From the NCBI GenBank assembly GCA_022750195.1, contig JAKIWE010000004.1, positions 1-64,000 of the forward strand: a DNA stretch of 64,000 bases, read 5' to 3'. The translations under genes and the position numbers were made by a program. Positions within the stretch are counted from its first letter, which is position 1. Each line of letters starts with the position of its first letter. Under the pieces are notes generated by a model that did no database searches, was not told the origin of the DNA, and worked only from the letters and a program-made list of their open reading frames with translations. Shown piece by piece: positions 52,254 through 60,003 of the stretch. The DNA comes from Thermoplasmata archaeon. GTDB taxonomy: Archaea > Thermoplasmatota > Thermoplasmata > Lutacidiplasmatales > UBA184.

Positions 52254-52403
52254 ATGGGATGCCGGTTCGCCAACGACGACCCGCGCAAGTGCGACCGGTG
52301 CGGCGCGTTCCTCTGGGTGAGCGACGAAGGCCTATTCTGCGGCGATTGCGGGGTCACGATGCCGTGTACGATGCGGTTGCTGCCCCCGCCCGCGCCGACG
52401 TAA
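52254..52403 (+). CDS. 49-aa zinc-ribbon protein
   Basis: ATG 52254 reads MGCRFANDDPRKCDRCGAF, LWVSDEGLFCGDCGVTMPC and a short tail ending TAA. Two CxxC knuckles (CDRC and CGDC) about 15 residues apart plus flanking cysteines form a zinc ribbon. No clear box upstream; AT-rich ATTTTTCAGC at about 52181-52190 could be the promoter with a longer leader. Confidence 0.65.
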   Translation: MGCRFANDDPRKCDRCGAFLWVSDEGLFCGDCGVTMPCTMRLLPPPAPT

Positions 52404-52676
52404 CGCAACGTCGGCCTCCGAGCGACGAGAGGTGCGTGATGCTGACAAGAATCCCTGCTAACGCGAATTTCACCTCGAACCGGCTCTTGTCGGACCCATC
52501 CAACTTATAGAGGGGAGCTCTTACGCGGCACCCGGAAGGTTTCATCCACGGTGTTCGAGCGCGGGCCGGGCGTTCTTTCGGGCGCGAACTCCGAGCGCGA
52601 AACGGGCCTCTACCCTTGCTGTTTCGTCGCCCGTTGAAGGGCCCTTAAGCCGCCGCGGGACCTAGTAGGCTGGTGG
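52404..52676. other. Gene-poor region upstream of the ribonucleotide reductase
   Basis: About 270 nt of lower GC than its surroundings. It holds an inverted repeat, GACAAGA (52444-52450) with TCTTGTC (52485-52491), and a TATA-like AACTTATAG near 52502-52510. A doubtful 28-codon GTG frame (52551-52637) follows that box, as would any small RNA started there. No tRNA fold or known riboswitch could be recognised; a B12-sensing element for the B12-dependent reductase is conceivable but unsupported. Confidence 0.35.
52644..52649 (+). promoter_or_regulatory. TATA-like box before the reductase leader ORF
   Basis: CTTAAG 28-33 nt before the ATG at 52677. It predicts transcription starting just ahead of the mini-ORF, giving the reductase mRNA a leader of about 55-60 nt. 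Confidence 0.5.
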
Positions 52677-52724
52677 ATGTGCGGCGACGCGCTCGATCCT
52701 TGGGACGATCCGATCTGGAAGTGA
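52677..52724 (+). CDS. 15-residue leader ORF before nrdJ
   Basis: ATG 52677 encodes MCGDALDPWDDPIWK then TGA. It starts about 5 nt after the predicted transcription start and ends 6 nt before the nrdJ ATG, in the same reading frame. Either it is a leaderless leader peptide affecting reductase translation, or it is the remnant of a longer N-terminus cut by the TGA. Short ORFs occur by chance, so confidence is limited. Confidence 0.4.
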   Translation: MCGDALDPWDDPIWK

Positions 52725-52730
52725 GGTAGC

Positions 52731-55511
52731 ATGGCAGCAGCGCGCAAGCGAACGATCCCCGCGACGGGCCCGAGCCCGGTGCGGAGCGAGGAGCGCACCG
52801 GTCGAGAGCCGATCCCCGTCCCGCGGCTGGTGCCGCGGGGGAAGACGGCGTTCGACACGGTGGGCTGGAAGAACCACGACTCGATCATCCGCAACGCCGA
52901 AGGCGCGACGATCTTCGAGCTCAAGGGCGTCCGCGCGCCCGCCGACTGGTCGGAGAACGCCATTAACATCGCCGCCTCGAAGTACTTCCGAGTGATCCAG
53001 GGCCGGAAGGAGAACTCCGTCGAGGGGATGATCCGCCGGGTCACCCACTGGATCGCGCAGCGCGGCTTCGAGCTCGGCTACCTCGACACGGTCGAGGAGT
53101 CGACGCAGCTCGAAGAGAGCCTCGCCTACCTGATGGTCCACCAGATGGCGGCGTTCAACAGCCCGGTCTGGTTCAACGTCGGCGTCCGGGAGACGCCGCA
53201 GTGCTCGGCGTGCTTCATCCAGGCCGTCGGCGACGACATGGAGTCGATCCTGAACCTCGCGGTCAGCGAGGGACGGCTGTTCAAGGGCGGCAGCGGGACC
53301 GGCTCGAACCTTTCGGCGCTGCGGGGCAGCCGCGAACGGCTCTCCGGCGGCGGCATCGCCAGCGGCCCGGTCTCGTTCATGCGCGCGTTCGACGCGCTCG
53401 CCGGCGTGATCAAATCCGGCGGGACGACCCGCCGCGCGGCGAAGATGGTCATCCTGAACCTGGACCACCCCGACATCGTCGACTTCATCGAGTGCAAGGT
53501 CCGCGAGGAGGACAAGGCCTACGCCCTGATCCGGGAAGGGTACTCCCCGAACTTCGACGGGACGGACCCGGACAGCGCCTACGCGTCGATCGCCTACCAG
53601 AACGCGAACCACTCCGTCCGCGTGCCGAACAGCTTCATGGAGGCCGTCGAGAAGGACGGCGCCTGGTCGCTGTACAACCGGACGGACCACAGCGTCGCGC
53701 AGACCGTCAAGGCGCGCGAGCTCTGGCGCCGCCTCGCCCACGCCGCGTGGCGGTGCGGCGACCCCGGCGTTCAGTTCGACGACATCACGAACGACTGGCA
53801 CACCTGCCCGACGACCGGGCGCATCAACGCCTCGAACCCGTGCAGCGAGTACCTCTTCCTGGACGACTCCGCCTGCAACCTGGCGTCGATCAACCTGCTG
53901 AAGTTCCTCGGCGACGACGGACAGCTCGACGTCCCGCGGTTCCGGGAGGCGGTCCGCACGATGATCTTCGCGATGGAGATCCTCGTCGACGCGTCGAGCT
54001 ACCCGACCGCGCCGATCGCCCAGAACTCCCACGACTACCGTCCGCTCGGCCTCGGCTATGCGAACCTGGGCTCGTTGCTGATGCACTACGGCATCGCCTA
54101 CGACAGCGACGCCGGCCGCTCGCTCGCGGCCGCCGTCACCGCGATCCTCTCGGCGGAAGGGTACCACATGTCGGCCGAGATCGCCCGGCGGATGGGACCG
54201 TTCGCCGGCTTCGACCGGAACCGCTCGCCGATGCTCCGCGTCATGGGCAAGCACCGCGACGCGGCGGCCGTGATCCCCCCGAACGACCCTCGCCTCACCG
54301 CGATGCTCACGACGGCGGTCGACCGGTGGCACGACACGGTCCACGCCGGCGAGCTCTGGGGGTACCGCAACGCGCAGATCTCCGTCATCGCGCCGACCGG
54401 CACCATCGGGCTCCTGATGGGCTGCGACACGCTGGGTCTCGAACCGGAGCTCTCGCTGGTCAAGACGAAGAACCTGGTCGGCGGTGGGACGATGCGCCTC
54501 ATCAACCACACCGTCGAAGAGGCGCTCGCCGCGCTCGGCTACGACGCGGAGGCGACCGCCCGCATTCGCGCGCACATCGTCGAGAAGGGAACGATCGAGG
54601 GAGCGCCGGACCTCAAGCCCGAGCACCTCGCGGTCTTCGACTGCGCGCTCGCGCCGAGCGGCAGCTCGAGGACGATCGCGCCGATGGGGCACTTGAAGAT
54701 GCTCGGCGCGACGCAGCCGTTCCTCTCCGGCGGTGCGTCGAAGACGATCAACCTGCCGAACGACGCGACCGTCGAGGAGATCGAGAAGATCTACTTCGAG
54801 GCGTGGAAGTACGGCGTGAAATCGGTCGCGCTCTACCGGGACGGCTGCAAGGCCTCCCAACCGTACGAGACCGGTGCGGGGAAGGCCACGGCCGCCGCGA
54901 GCGGCGGCCGGGCGCCGAAGCGCGAGAAGCTCCCGGACGAGCGGAAGGCGATCACCCACCACTTCCAGGTCGGCGGGCACGACGGCTACGTGACGGTCGG
55001 CCTCTATCCGGACGGCCGGCCCGGCGAGATGTTCTTCCGGGTGACGAAGGAGGGGTCGACGGTCAACGGGCTGATGGATTCGCTCGGGATCGGGATGTCG
55101 ATGGCGCTCCAGTACGGGGTGCCGCTCAAGGACCTCGTGCGGAAGCTGGCCCACATGCGGTTCGAGCCCGCGGGGGCGACCAACAACCCGAAGATCCGGT
55201 TCGCGAAGTCGATCCCGGACTACGTCGCCCGGTGGCTCGCCGTCGAGTTCTTGACCGAGGACGAGCGCCGCTCGATCGGCCTCGAGGGCCCGGCCGCCGA
55301 GGGGAACGGCAACGGCCACACCTCCGCCCCGACGAGCAAGGGCTCCGCGAGCCAGGTGAAGTTCGAGACCCGCCCGCTCGACGCCTTCGGCGAAGGCGCG
55401 CGGGGCGTTTCGGAGGACGCGCCGTCCTGCCACGTCTGCGGTGGGATCATGGTCCGGTCGGGGACCTGCTACGCCTGCACGGTCTGCGGGGCGACCAGCG
55501 GCTGTTCCTAA
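52731..55511 (+). CDS. nrdJ: Adenosylcobalamin-dependent (class II) ribonucleotide reductase
   Basis: 926 aa. Catalytic barrel motifs: TPQCSACFIQAVGDDMESIL, GRLFKGGSGTGSNLSALRG, ASGPVSFMRAFDALAGVIKSGG, and INASNPCSEYLFLDDSACNLASIN with the N-P-C-S-E radical cysteine. C-terminal third carries the usual vitamin B12-dependent RNR extension (GYVTVGLYPDGRPGEMF, GLMDSLGIGMSMAL) and a Cys-rich tail (CHVCGG, CYACTVCGATSGCS) that re-reduces the active site. It makes deoxynucleotides with or without oxygen. An SD-like GAGGTAG lies 5 nt upstream of the ATG; see the leader ORF. Confidence 0.97.
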   Translation: MAAARKRTIPATGPSPVRSEERTGREPIPVPRLVPRGKTAFDTVGWKNHDSIIRNAEGATIFELKGVRAPADWSENAINIAASKYFRVIQGRKENSVEGMIRRVTHWIAQRGFELGYLDTVEESTQLEESLAYLMVHQMAAFNSPVWFNVGVRETPQCSACFIQAVGDDMESILNLAVSEGRLFKGGSGTGSNLSALRGSRERLSGGGIASGPVSFMRAFDALAGVIKSGGTTRRAAKMVILNLDHPDIVDFIECKVREEDKAYALIREGYSPNFDGTDPDSAYASIAYQNANHSVRVPNSFMEAVEKDGAWSLYNRTDHSVAQTVKARELWRRLAHAAWRCGDPGVQFDDITNDWHTCPTTGRINASNPCSEYLFLDDSACNLASINLLKFLGDDGQLDVPRFREAVRTMIFAMEILVDASSYPTAPIAQNSHDYRPLGLGYANLGSLLMHYGIAYDSDAGRSLAAAVTAILSAEGYHMSAEIARRMGPFAGFDRNRSPMLRVMGKHRDAAAVIPPNDPRLTAMLTTAVDRWHDTVHAGELWGYRNAQISVIAPTGTIGLLMGCDTLGLEPELSLVKTKNLVGGGTMRLINHTVEEALAALGYDAEATARIRAHIVEKGTIEGAPDLKPEHLAVFDCALAPSGSSRTIAPMGHLKMLGATQPFLSGGASKTINLPNDATVEEIEKIYFEAWKYGVKSVALYRDGCKASQPYETGAGKATAAASGGRAPKREKLPDERKAITHHFQVGGHDGYVTVGLYPDGRPGEMFFRVTKEGSTVNGLMDSLGIGMSMALQYGVPLKDLVRKLAHMRFEPAGATNNPKIRFAKSIPDYVARWLAVEFLTEDERRSIGLEGPAAEGNGNGHTSAPTSKGSASQVKFETRPLDAFGEGARGVSEDAPSCHVCGGIMVRSGTCYACTVCGATSGCS

Positions 55512-55544
55512 GCGGTCGATCCGTTCGCCGCCAAGCAGCGTCGA

Positions 55545-55970
55545 CTACGGGAGAGCGTACCGCGCTAGCCCGACCAGATCGGAGAGGCTGAGTGCGCGCC
55601 CGCCGGACGCCTCGCCGCCCCACTCGGCCTCGATCGCGCCCATCGGGAAGTCGGGGCGTTCGCCGGCGAGCACCGGCGTAAGGCGGTCGGGCACGCCCCG
55701 GGTCGTACATTCGATCACGACCACGAGCGCGCCCACCGGCCCGGACTCTGCGACCAGGCGGAAGCGCCGCCCGCTCCCTTCGGACTCGACCCTTGCCCTC
55801 TCGTCGCTCAATCGAGCCGTCCGAACGCGGGGGCCGCCCGGTGAGCGCGAGGGTCGGCGCGCTGGGGCCTTCGCGGAGGCCGCCGCGTCGGTCCACGCGA
55901 CCTTCTCGCCGGCCCGACGGAACCGTTCGAGGAGGCCGGGGTCGATGCCGAGAGCCGCCGCTTCCTTCAC
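55545..55970 (-). CDS. Hypothetical protein after the TIGR02757 gene
   Basis: 141 aa from GTG 55970, which overlaps the preceding stop (GTGA). N-terminal helix AAALGIDPGLLERFRRAGEKVAW, a basic Pro/Ser linker, then a beta-rich part (GPVGALVVVIECTTRGVPDRL) and terminal SLSDLVGLARYALP. The frame is open upstream but that portion lies across the other gene. Convergent with nrdJ, 33 nt apart. No family recognised. Confidence 0.65.
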   Translation of the reverse strand: MKEAAALGIDPGLLERFRRAGEKVAWTDAAASAKAPARRPSRSPGGPRVRTARLSDERARVESEGSGRRFRLVAESGPVGALVVVIECTTRGVPDRLTPVLAGERPDFPMGAIEAEWGGEASGGRALSLSDLVGLARYALP

Positions 55971-56842
55971 GACGCCCTTCGCCCCCGCCAGAGTCGGCAG
56001 TCCGGGCGAACGGCGCACCGTCCGCAGATCGCCAGGTCGCGGTGCTTCGGACAGTCCCCCGAAATGCCGGTGTGACACAGGACGAAATCGTACTTCACCG
56101 GGTCGTTCGGGTCCACGGCCCGTAGCGCGGCGGTGATCTCCTCGACCGCCGCCCAGCTCGGCGTCCGGCGGGCGGTGAGCCCGAGGTGGTAGGCGATCCA
56201 GAAGACGTGGTGGTCGAGCGGGATCCGAAGCTCGGAGGCCGGGACGCGCTTCCACAGTCCGAGGTCCGGATACTCGGGCCGGACCATCCACCGGGCGAAC
56301 AACGCGAGCCGCTTGCACGGGCTCCGCGACGGCCGGAGCGGCGAGGGGAAGAGGTAGCGGTACCGCGTCGGGGCTGGCGCCCCCGCGGGACCGCGGAGCC
56401 CCTCCGCCAGGGCTGCGATCCCTCCCGCGAATCCGTCCGGGCCGGCCATCCCCTCGAGGAAGAGCTCCTCGAGCGAGCCGTAGCTCGCATAGAGCTCGTG
56501 GAGGCGGTAGCCGAGGTACTCGAACTGTTCACCGCGCAGCCACCGATGGCGGAACTCCTTCAGTTGCCCGTTCGACTCCGGGCGCCCGGCGCCCTCGACG
56601 AACGCGGGGAAGTCGCCGTCGAGCCGGGCGGAGAGCAGGCCAAAGGACCGGAGGATGGCCCGTGTGTTCCCGACGGCGAGCGTCGCCGCCAGGATCCCCG
56701 CGACCTCCGCCGCCCTACGGTCGTCGGCGAACGGGCGCACGCAGGAGAGCGGGTCCATCGCGAGCGAGCGCTCGACGGGAAATCCCCGGTAGAGCGCGTC
56801 GAGATGGGCGGGGAACTCCGCGGAGGGGCGATGGGCTCCCAC
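55967..56842 (-). CDS. TIGR02757 / DUF2400 family protein
   Basis: 291 aa. Conserved parts: FADDRRAAEVAGILAATLAVGN near residue 40, RLALFARWMVRPEYPDLGLW and the RIPLDHHVFWIAYHLGLT segment. The end has CHTGISGDCPKHRDLAICGRCAVRPDC, a CxxH/Cys-rich cluster motif resembling the 4Fe-4S end of HhH-GPD glycosylases. The family is annotated as uncharacterised; a DNA-repair role is inferred from this fold. Followed by the small hypothetical in GTGA overlap; divergent from polX. Confidence 0.9.
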   Translation of the reverse strand: MGAHRPSAEFPAHLDALYRGFPVERSLAMDPLSCVRPFADDRRAAEVAGILAATLAVGNTRAILRSFGLLSARLDGDFPAFVEGAGRPESNGQLKEFRHRWLRGEQFEYLGYRLHELYASYGSLEELFLEGMAGPDGFAGGIAALAEGLRGPAGAPAPTRYRYLFPSPLRPSRSPCKRLALFARWMVRPEYPDLGLWKRVPASELRIPLDHHVFWIAYHLGLTARRTPSWAAVEEITAALRAVDPNDPVKYDFVLCHTGISGDCPKHRDLAICGRCAVRPDCRLWRGRRAS

Positions 56843-56890
56843 GGCCGTGAAGGGGGGCCGATTGACTTACCGTTTCGCCCGCCCGAACGC

Positions 56891-56896
56891 CCTAAG
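56891..56896 (+). promoter_or_regulatory. TATA-like box of polX
   Basis: CCTAAG 26-31 nt before the ATG at 56922; supports that start over an in-frame upstream codon at 56847. Confidence 0.4.
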
Positions 56897-56921
56897 CGGC
56901 GGGAGCGCTAGCGGCGGCGCG

Positions 56922-58508
56922 ATGGGGACGAACTCGGAGGTCGCCCAACTATTCCGCGAGATCGCCGACCTCCTCGACCTCGCGGGCGAGCGGTTCAAAC
57001 CGGAGGCGTACCGTCGGGCGGCGCGTTCGCTCGAAGGCCTCCCGGAAGACCTGCGGGCGCTAGCGAAGCGTGGGGAGATCGACGCGATCCCCGGCATCGG
57101 CGACGCGCTCGCGGAGAAGATCCGGGAGTACCTCGCGACCGGATCGATCCCCTACCTCGCGAAGCTCCAGGCCCAGTTTCCTCCGGGCCTCCTCGAGCTC
57201 ACGCGACTGCCCGGACTCGGGCCGAAGACCGCCCGGCGTTTCTGGGTCGAGCTCGGCGTCGAGGGACCGAAGGAGCTGGCCGACGCGCTCGCCGCCGGCC
57301 GTCTCAACGGCGTGAAGGGCTTCGGGCCTCGGAAGATCGAACTGATCGGGCAGGCCCTCGCGTCCGCGACGACCCCGGGCCGTCGCCTGTCGATGGTCGA
57401 GGCCGACCAGATCGCCCGGTCGATCGTCGCGTCGCTCCGGGCCCGGGCCCCGCTCGACGCCGTCGAGCTCGCCGGGAGCTTCCGTCGCTGCCGGGAGACC
57501 GTCGGCGACCTCGACGTGCTCGTGACCTCCCGCGAACCGGAGAAGGTCTTCGACGCCTTCACCACCCTACCAGGACTCGCGCGCCAGCTCATGCGCGGGC
57601 CCACCAAATCCACGATCGTCCTCGACAGCGGGCTCCAGGTCGACCTGCGCGTGGTCGCCCCCGAAGAGTTCGGCGCGGCGCTCCAGTACTTCACCGGTTC
57701 GAAGGATCACAACGTCCATCTCCGCTCGATCGCAAAGGCCCGAGACCTCCGGATCAACGAGTACGGTGTCTACCGGGGCGAGGAGCGGATCGCGGGGGCC
57801 ACCGAGAAGGAGGTGTACGCGACCCTGGAACTGCCGTGGATCCCGCCGGAGATCCGGGAGGACCACGGGGAGATCGAGGCGGCCCAACACCACCGGGTGC
57901 CGAAGCTCGTCGAACTGAGCGACGTTCGAGGGGACCTGCACGTCCATCTTGCCGCCGACGCGACCGCGACGACCGTTCGCTCCGCAGTGGCCGGGGGAGA
58001 GGCGCTCGGGTTGGAGTTCCTTGGGTTCGCGGTGCCGGCTGACTCCGGGAGCTCCGATGAGCTCGTGAAGATCGTTCGCTCGACCCCTTCTTCGCGTCTC
58101 CGAGTTCTCCTCGGGGCGGAAGGCACGCCGGACGAGCTCGCGGCGCTGGACCCGGGGGCGTTCGACTACGCTATCGCCACGAGACCTACCCACGAGGCCG
58201 AGCGCCCGAAGCGCGGAGGGCACCCCAAGGGCGCCACCTCGCCTCCCACCTTGTTGGCGCACTTCCCACCACCGAACCCTCTGCCCGACGGGAGCTCGCT
58301 GGTCGTCGGCCCGGAGGCACCGTCGCATGGGGTCGACTCGAGCCTTCTACGGCAGCTGGCCGAGGCCGGGGGCGCCATCGCGTTGTCCGCGGACAGCCCC
58401 GACGGAAACGATCTGGATCGACTCCGGTTGGCGGTCGGTCTGGCTCGGCGCGGTTGGACAACGGCCGCTACGGTGACGAACGCCCGCCCTTGGGCGGCCC
58501 GAACGTAG
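56922..58508 (+). CDS. polX: Family X DNA polymerase with degenerate PHP domain
   Basis: 528 aa. The N-terminal HhH 8-kDa-like domain (VAQLFREIADLLDLAGERFKPEAYRRAARSL) has AIPGIGDALAEKI and LPGLGPKTARRF hairpins. The nucleotidyl-transfer site GSFRRCRETVGDLDVLV supplies the first two Asp, and LQVDLRVV the third. From about residue 338 a PHP domain starts as GDLHVH, but the next ligands are lost (family SDG reads ADA; TDHS reads PADS; late DAHS reads ADSP), so the 3'-5' exonuclease is probably dead. The domain is also short. Role is gap filling in base-excision repair. 3' end overlaps the convergent gene by 41 nt. Confidence 0.92.
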   Translation: MGTNSEVAQLFREIADLLDLAGERFKPEAYRRAARSLEGLPEDLRALAKRGEIDAIPGIGDALAEKIREYLATGSIPYLAKLQAQFPPGLLELTRLPGLGPKTARRFWVELGVEGPKELADALAAGRLNGVKGFGPRKIELIGQALASATTPGRRLSMVEADQIARSIVASLRARAPLDAVELAGSFRRCRETVGDLDVLVTSREPEKVFDAFTTLPGLARQLMRGPTKSTIVLDSGLQVDLRVVAPEEFGAALQYFTGSKDHNVHLRSIAKARDLRINEYGVYRGEERIAGATEKEVYATLELPWIPPEIREDHGEIEAAQHHRVPKLVELSDVRGDLHVHLAADATATTVRSAVAGGEALGLEFLGFAVPADSGSSDELVKIVRSTPSSRLRVLLGAEGTPDELAALDPGAFDYAIATRPTHEAERPKRGGHPKGATSPPTLLAHFPPPNPLPDGSSLVVGPEAPSHGVDSSLLRQLAEAGGAIALSADSPDGNDLDRLRLAVGLARRGWTTAATVTNARPWAART

Positions 58509-59517
58509 ACCCAGCGGTCGTCGAGCCCGTCCTTGCTCCCCCGGCGAGCGGGACGGAGGTGGTGGAAGGAGTCGACTGGGAGGAGGCCCGCGCCGTGCAC
58601 TCGGGGCAGCGGTGCAGCCCTGGCCCGGGGCCGTTGCGCCAGTAGCACGAGCTGCACAGTACCCGGCCGCATCCCCAGCAGAGGGGGACGTTGAGGTCCC
58701 CGGGGATCGTGGAGTCACAGCTCGTGCAGTGACGGGAGCTGGTCGCCACCGCGGACGGGCGGTCCGGAGGCTGAGGGATCTGAGCGATCGTGGCCGCGCC
58801 GCCCGACCGGGCCGGGGAGATCGGGGGGCGTGGAGGCCTCGAGGGGACGGTCAGAGGGGGGTCGTCCACCAACGGGTCGTTGCGCCGAAGCCCCTGCAAC
58901 GTGGAGGGGGAGGGGTGGGCCATGGAGACCCCGGCACCCGCGTCGACCCCAGCCGGGGGCGCACGGACACTCGACTGGATCACCGGGGCGAAGGCGATCG
59001 ACCCGGACATCGGGCTGACGGCCGAACGGTACGCCTCGTCGGCCGTTGCGGAGCGGCGGACCGCCTCGGCCGCAGCGCCCGGGCCGCGCGCCCGCGCGGC
59101 CGAGGGCCGGAGGGTGGTGGGCTCGGGCGCCAGGTACGGGGCCTCGTCGTCGAGGTCGATCGGGACAACGAACCCGCTGGCGGCATCGAGGTCATCGTCC
59201 GGGGCCGGGGACGGCGCCCTCGGTGGGGCAGCCCTCCGTACGGGCGTTGCCGGAGCGACGACCCTCGCGCGGGCCCGACCGCGAACGGCGGCCCATACGT
59301 AGAGTCCTCCGACGAGGAGCACCAGGCCGGCGCCGACAAGCACGGCCGCGAAGAGCGAGGTAGCGGCACCCAGGTCGAGGAGTCCTCCGAGGAACGCGAC
59401 GAGGCTCACGGCGACGAACACGGCCCCGGCGGCGATCGCGACCGCCGGTTCCCACGCTCGGGCCGGCGCTAAGCGGCGGCGGGCGACGCTCACGGTTCCC
59501 AGCCGTCGGCTACCCAC
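58468..59517 (-). CDS. Membrane protein with C-terminal zinc-finger domain
   Basis: 349 aa from GTG 59517 (GTG 59529 is 4 codons upstream and would lie too close to the TATA box at 59537-59542). Two hydrophobic stretches (AVAIAAGAVFVAVSLVAFLGG and AVLVGAGLVLLVGGLYVWAAV) at about 25-80. A long Ala/Pro/Arg low-complexity middle part precedes the C-terminal finger: CTSCDSTI, then CWGCGRVLCSSCYW and HRCPECTA, eight cysteines in four pairs, RING/B-box-like. It may be a membrane-bound zinc-finger adaptor; no match to a known family. Confidence 0.75.
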   Translation of the reverse strand: MGSRRLGTVSVARRRLAPARAWEPAVAIAAGAVFVAVSLVAFLGGLLDLGAATSLFAAVLVGAGLVLLVGGLYVWAAVRGRARARVVAPATPVRRAAPPRAPSPAPDDDLDAASGFVVPIDLDDEAPYLAPEPTTLRPSAARARGPGAAAEAVRRSATADEAYRSAVSPMSGSIAFAPVIQSSVRAPPAGVDAGAGVSMAHPSPSTLQGLRRNDPLVDDPPLTVPSRPPRPPISPARSGGAATIAQIPQPPDRPSAVATSSRHCTSCDSTIPGDLNVPLCWGCGRVLCSSCYWRNGPGPGLHRCPECTARASSQSTPSTTSVPLAGGARTGSTTAGSTFGPPKGGRSSP

Positions 59518-59536
59518 GGTCGCGGCCACTGCATTC

Positions 59537-59542
59537 TCCTAA
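59537..59542 (-). promoter_or_regulatory. TATA-like box of the zinc-finger membrane protein
   Basis: TTAGGA on the minus strand is only about 10 nt from GTG 59529 but 23 nt from GTG 59517, which is why the later GTG is taken as the start. Confidence 0.4.
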
Positions 59543-59657
59543 GACCGACCGGGAGCCGGGGAGCCGGCGGCGAGCTATCTACCTTTCTCCGCCCCTTACG
59601 GGCGGTCCGCATCCCTGCGCATGGAACCTCGTTTTCTTCTACCTGCGACGACGCGCC

Positions 59658-59993
59658 TTGACCGTGCGGCGGGAGGAACCGCTCCGGAGCCCCCCGACGC
59701 CCCCGCGCGAACGCCGTCGTTCGCACGCTGCGGCGCCGGTCGCCTTCGTCCTTCTCCTGCTCGGGGCGGTCCTCGGCCACTACACGGTGATCGTCCCGTT
59801 CCTCCTGGCCGTCGTGCTTCTCGGCAGCGGCGCCTCGTTCCTCTCGAGCCGCCTCAACCCTCTCTCGACGAGCTTCTACCTGAACACGAAGCCGTCGTGG
59901 AGCGCGATCGGGGCGGTGTTCCTCGTCGGCTTCGTGCTGTTGCTCGTCGCCTACGAGTACCTCGTCCGCGGCTTCGGTCCGGTCGTCCCGTAG
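59658..59993 (+). CDS. Small membrane protein
   Basis: 111 aa, TTG start (a GTG at 59664 is two codons later). Basic N-terminus (RREEP, RERRRSHAA) then hydrophobic segments VAFVLLLLGAVLGHYTVIV, PFLLAVVLLGSGASF, and IGAVFLVGFVLLLVAYEYL: about three transmembrane helices with the basic end inside. No family recognised. Convergent with nadA, 10 nt apart. Confidence 0.7.
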   Translation: MTVRREEPLRSPPTPPRERRRSHAAAPVAFVLLLLGAVLGHYTVIVPFLLAVVLLGSGASFLSSRLNPLSTSFYLNTKPSWSAIGAVFLVGFVLLLVAYEYLVRGFGPVVP

Positions 59994-60003
59994 GCCGGTA
60001 GCT

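Noticed and set aside
52354-52545. 63-codon minus-strand frame
   Set aside because: It lies in the gene-poor interval and overlaps the zinc-ribbon gene; no domain, no promoter, so not called.
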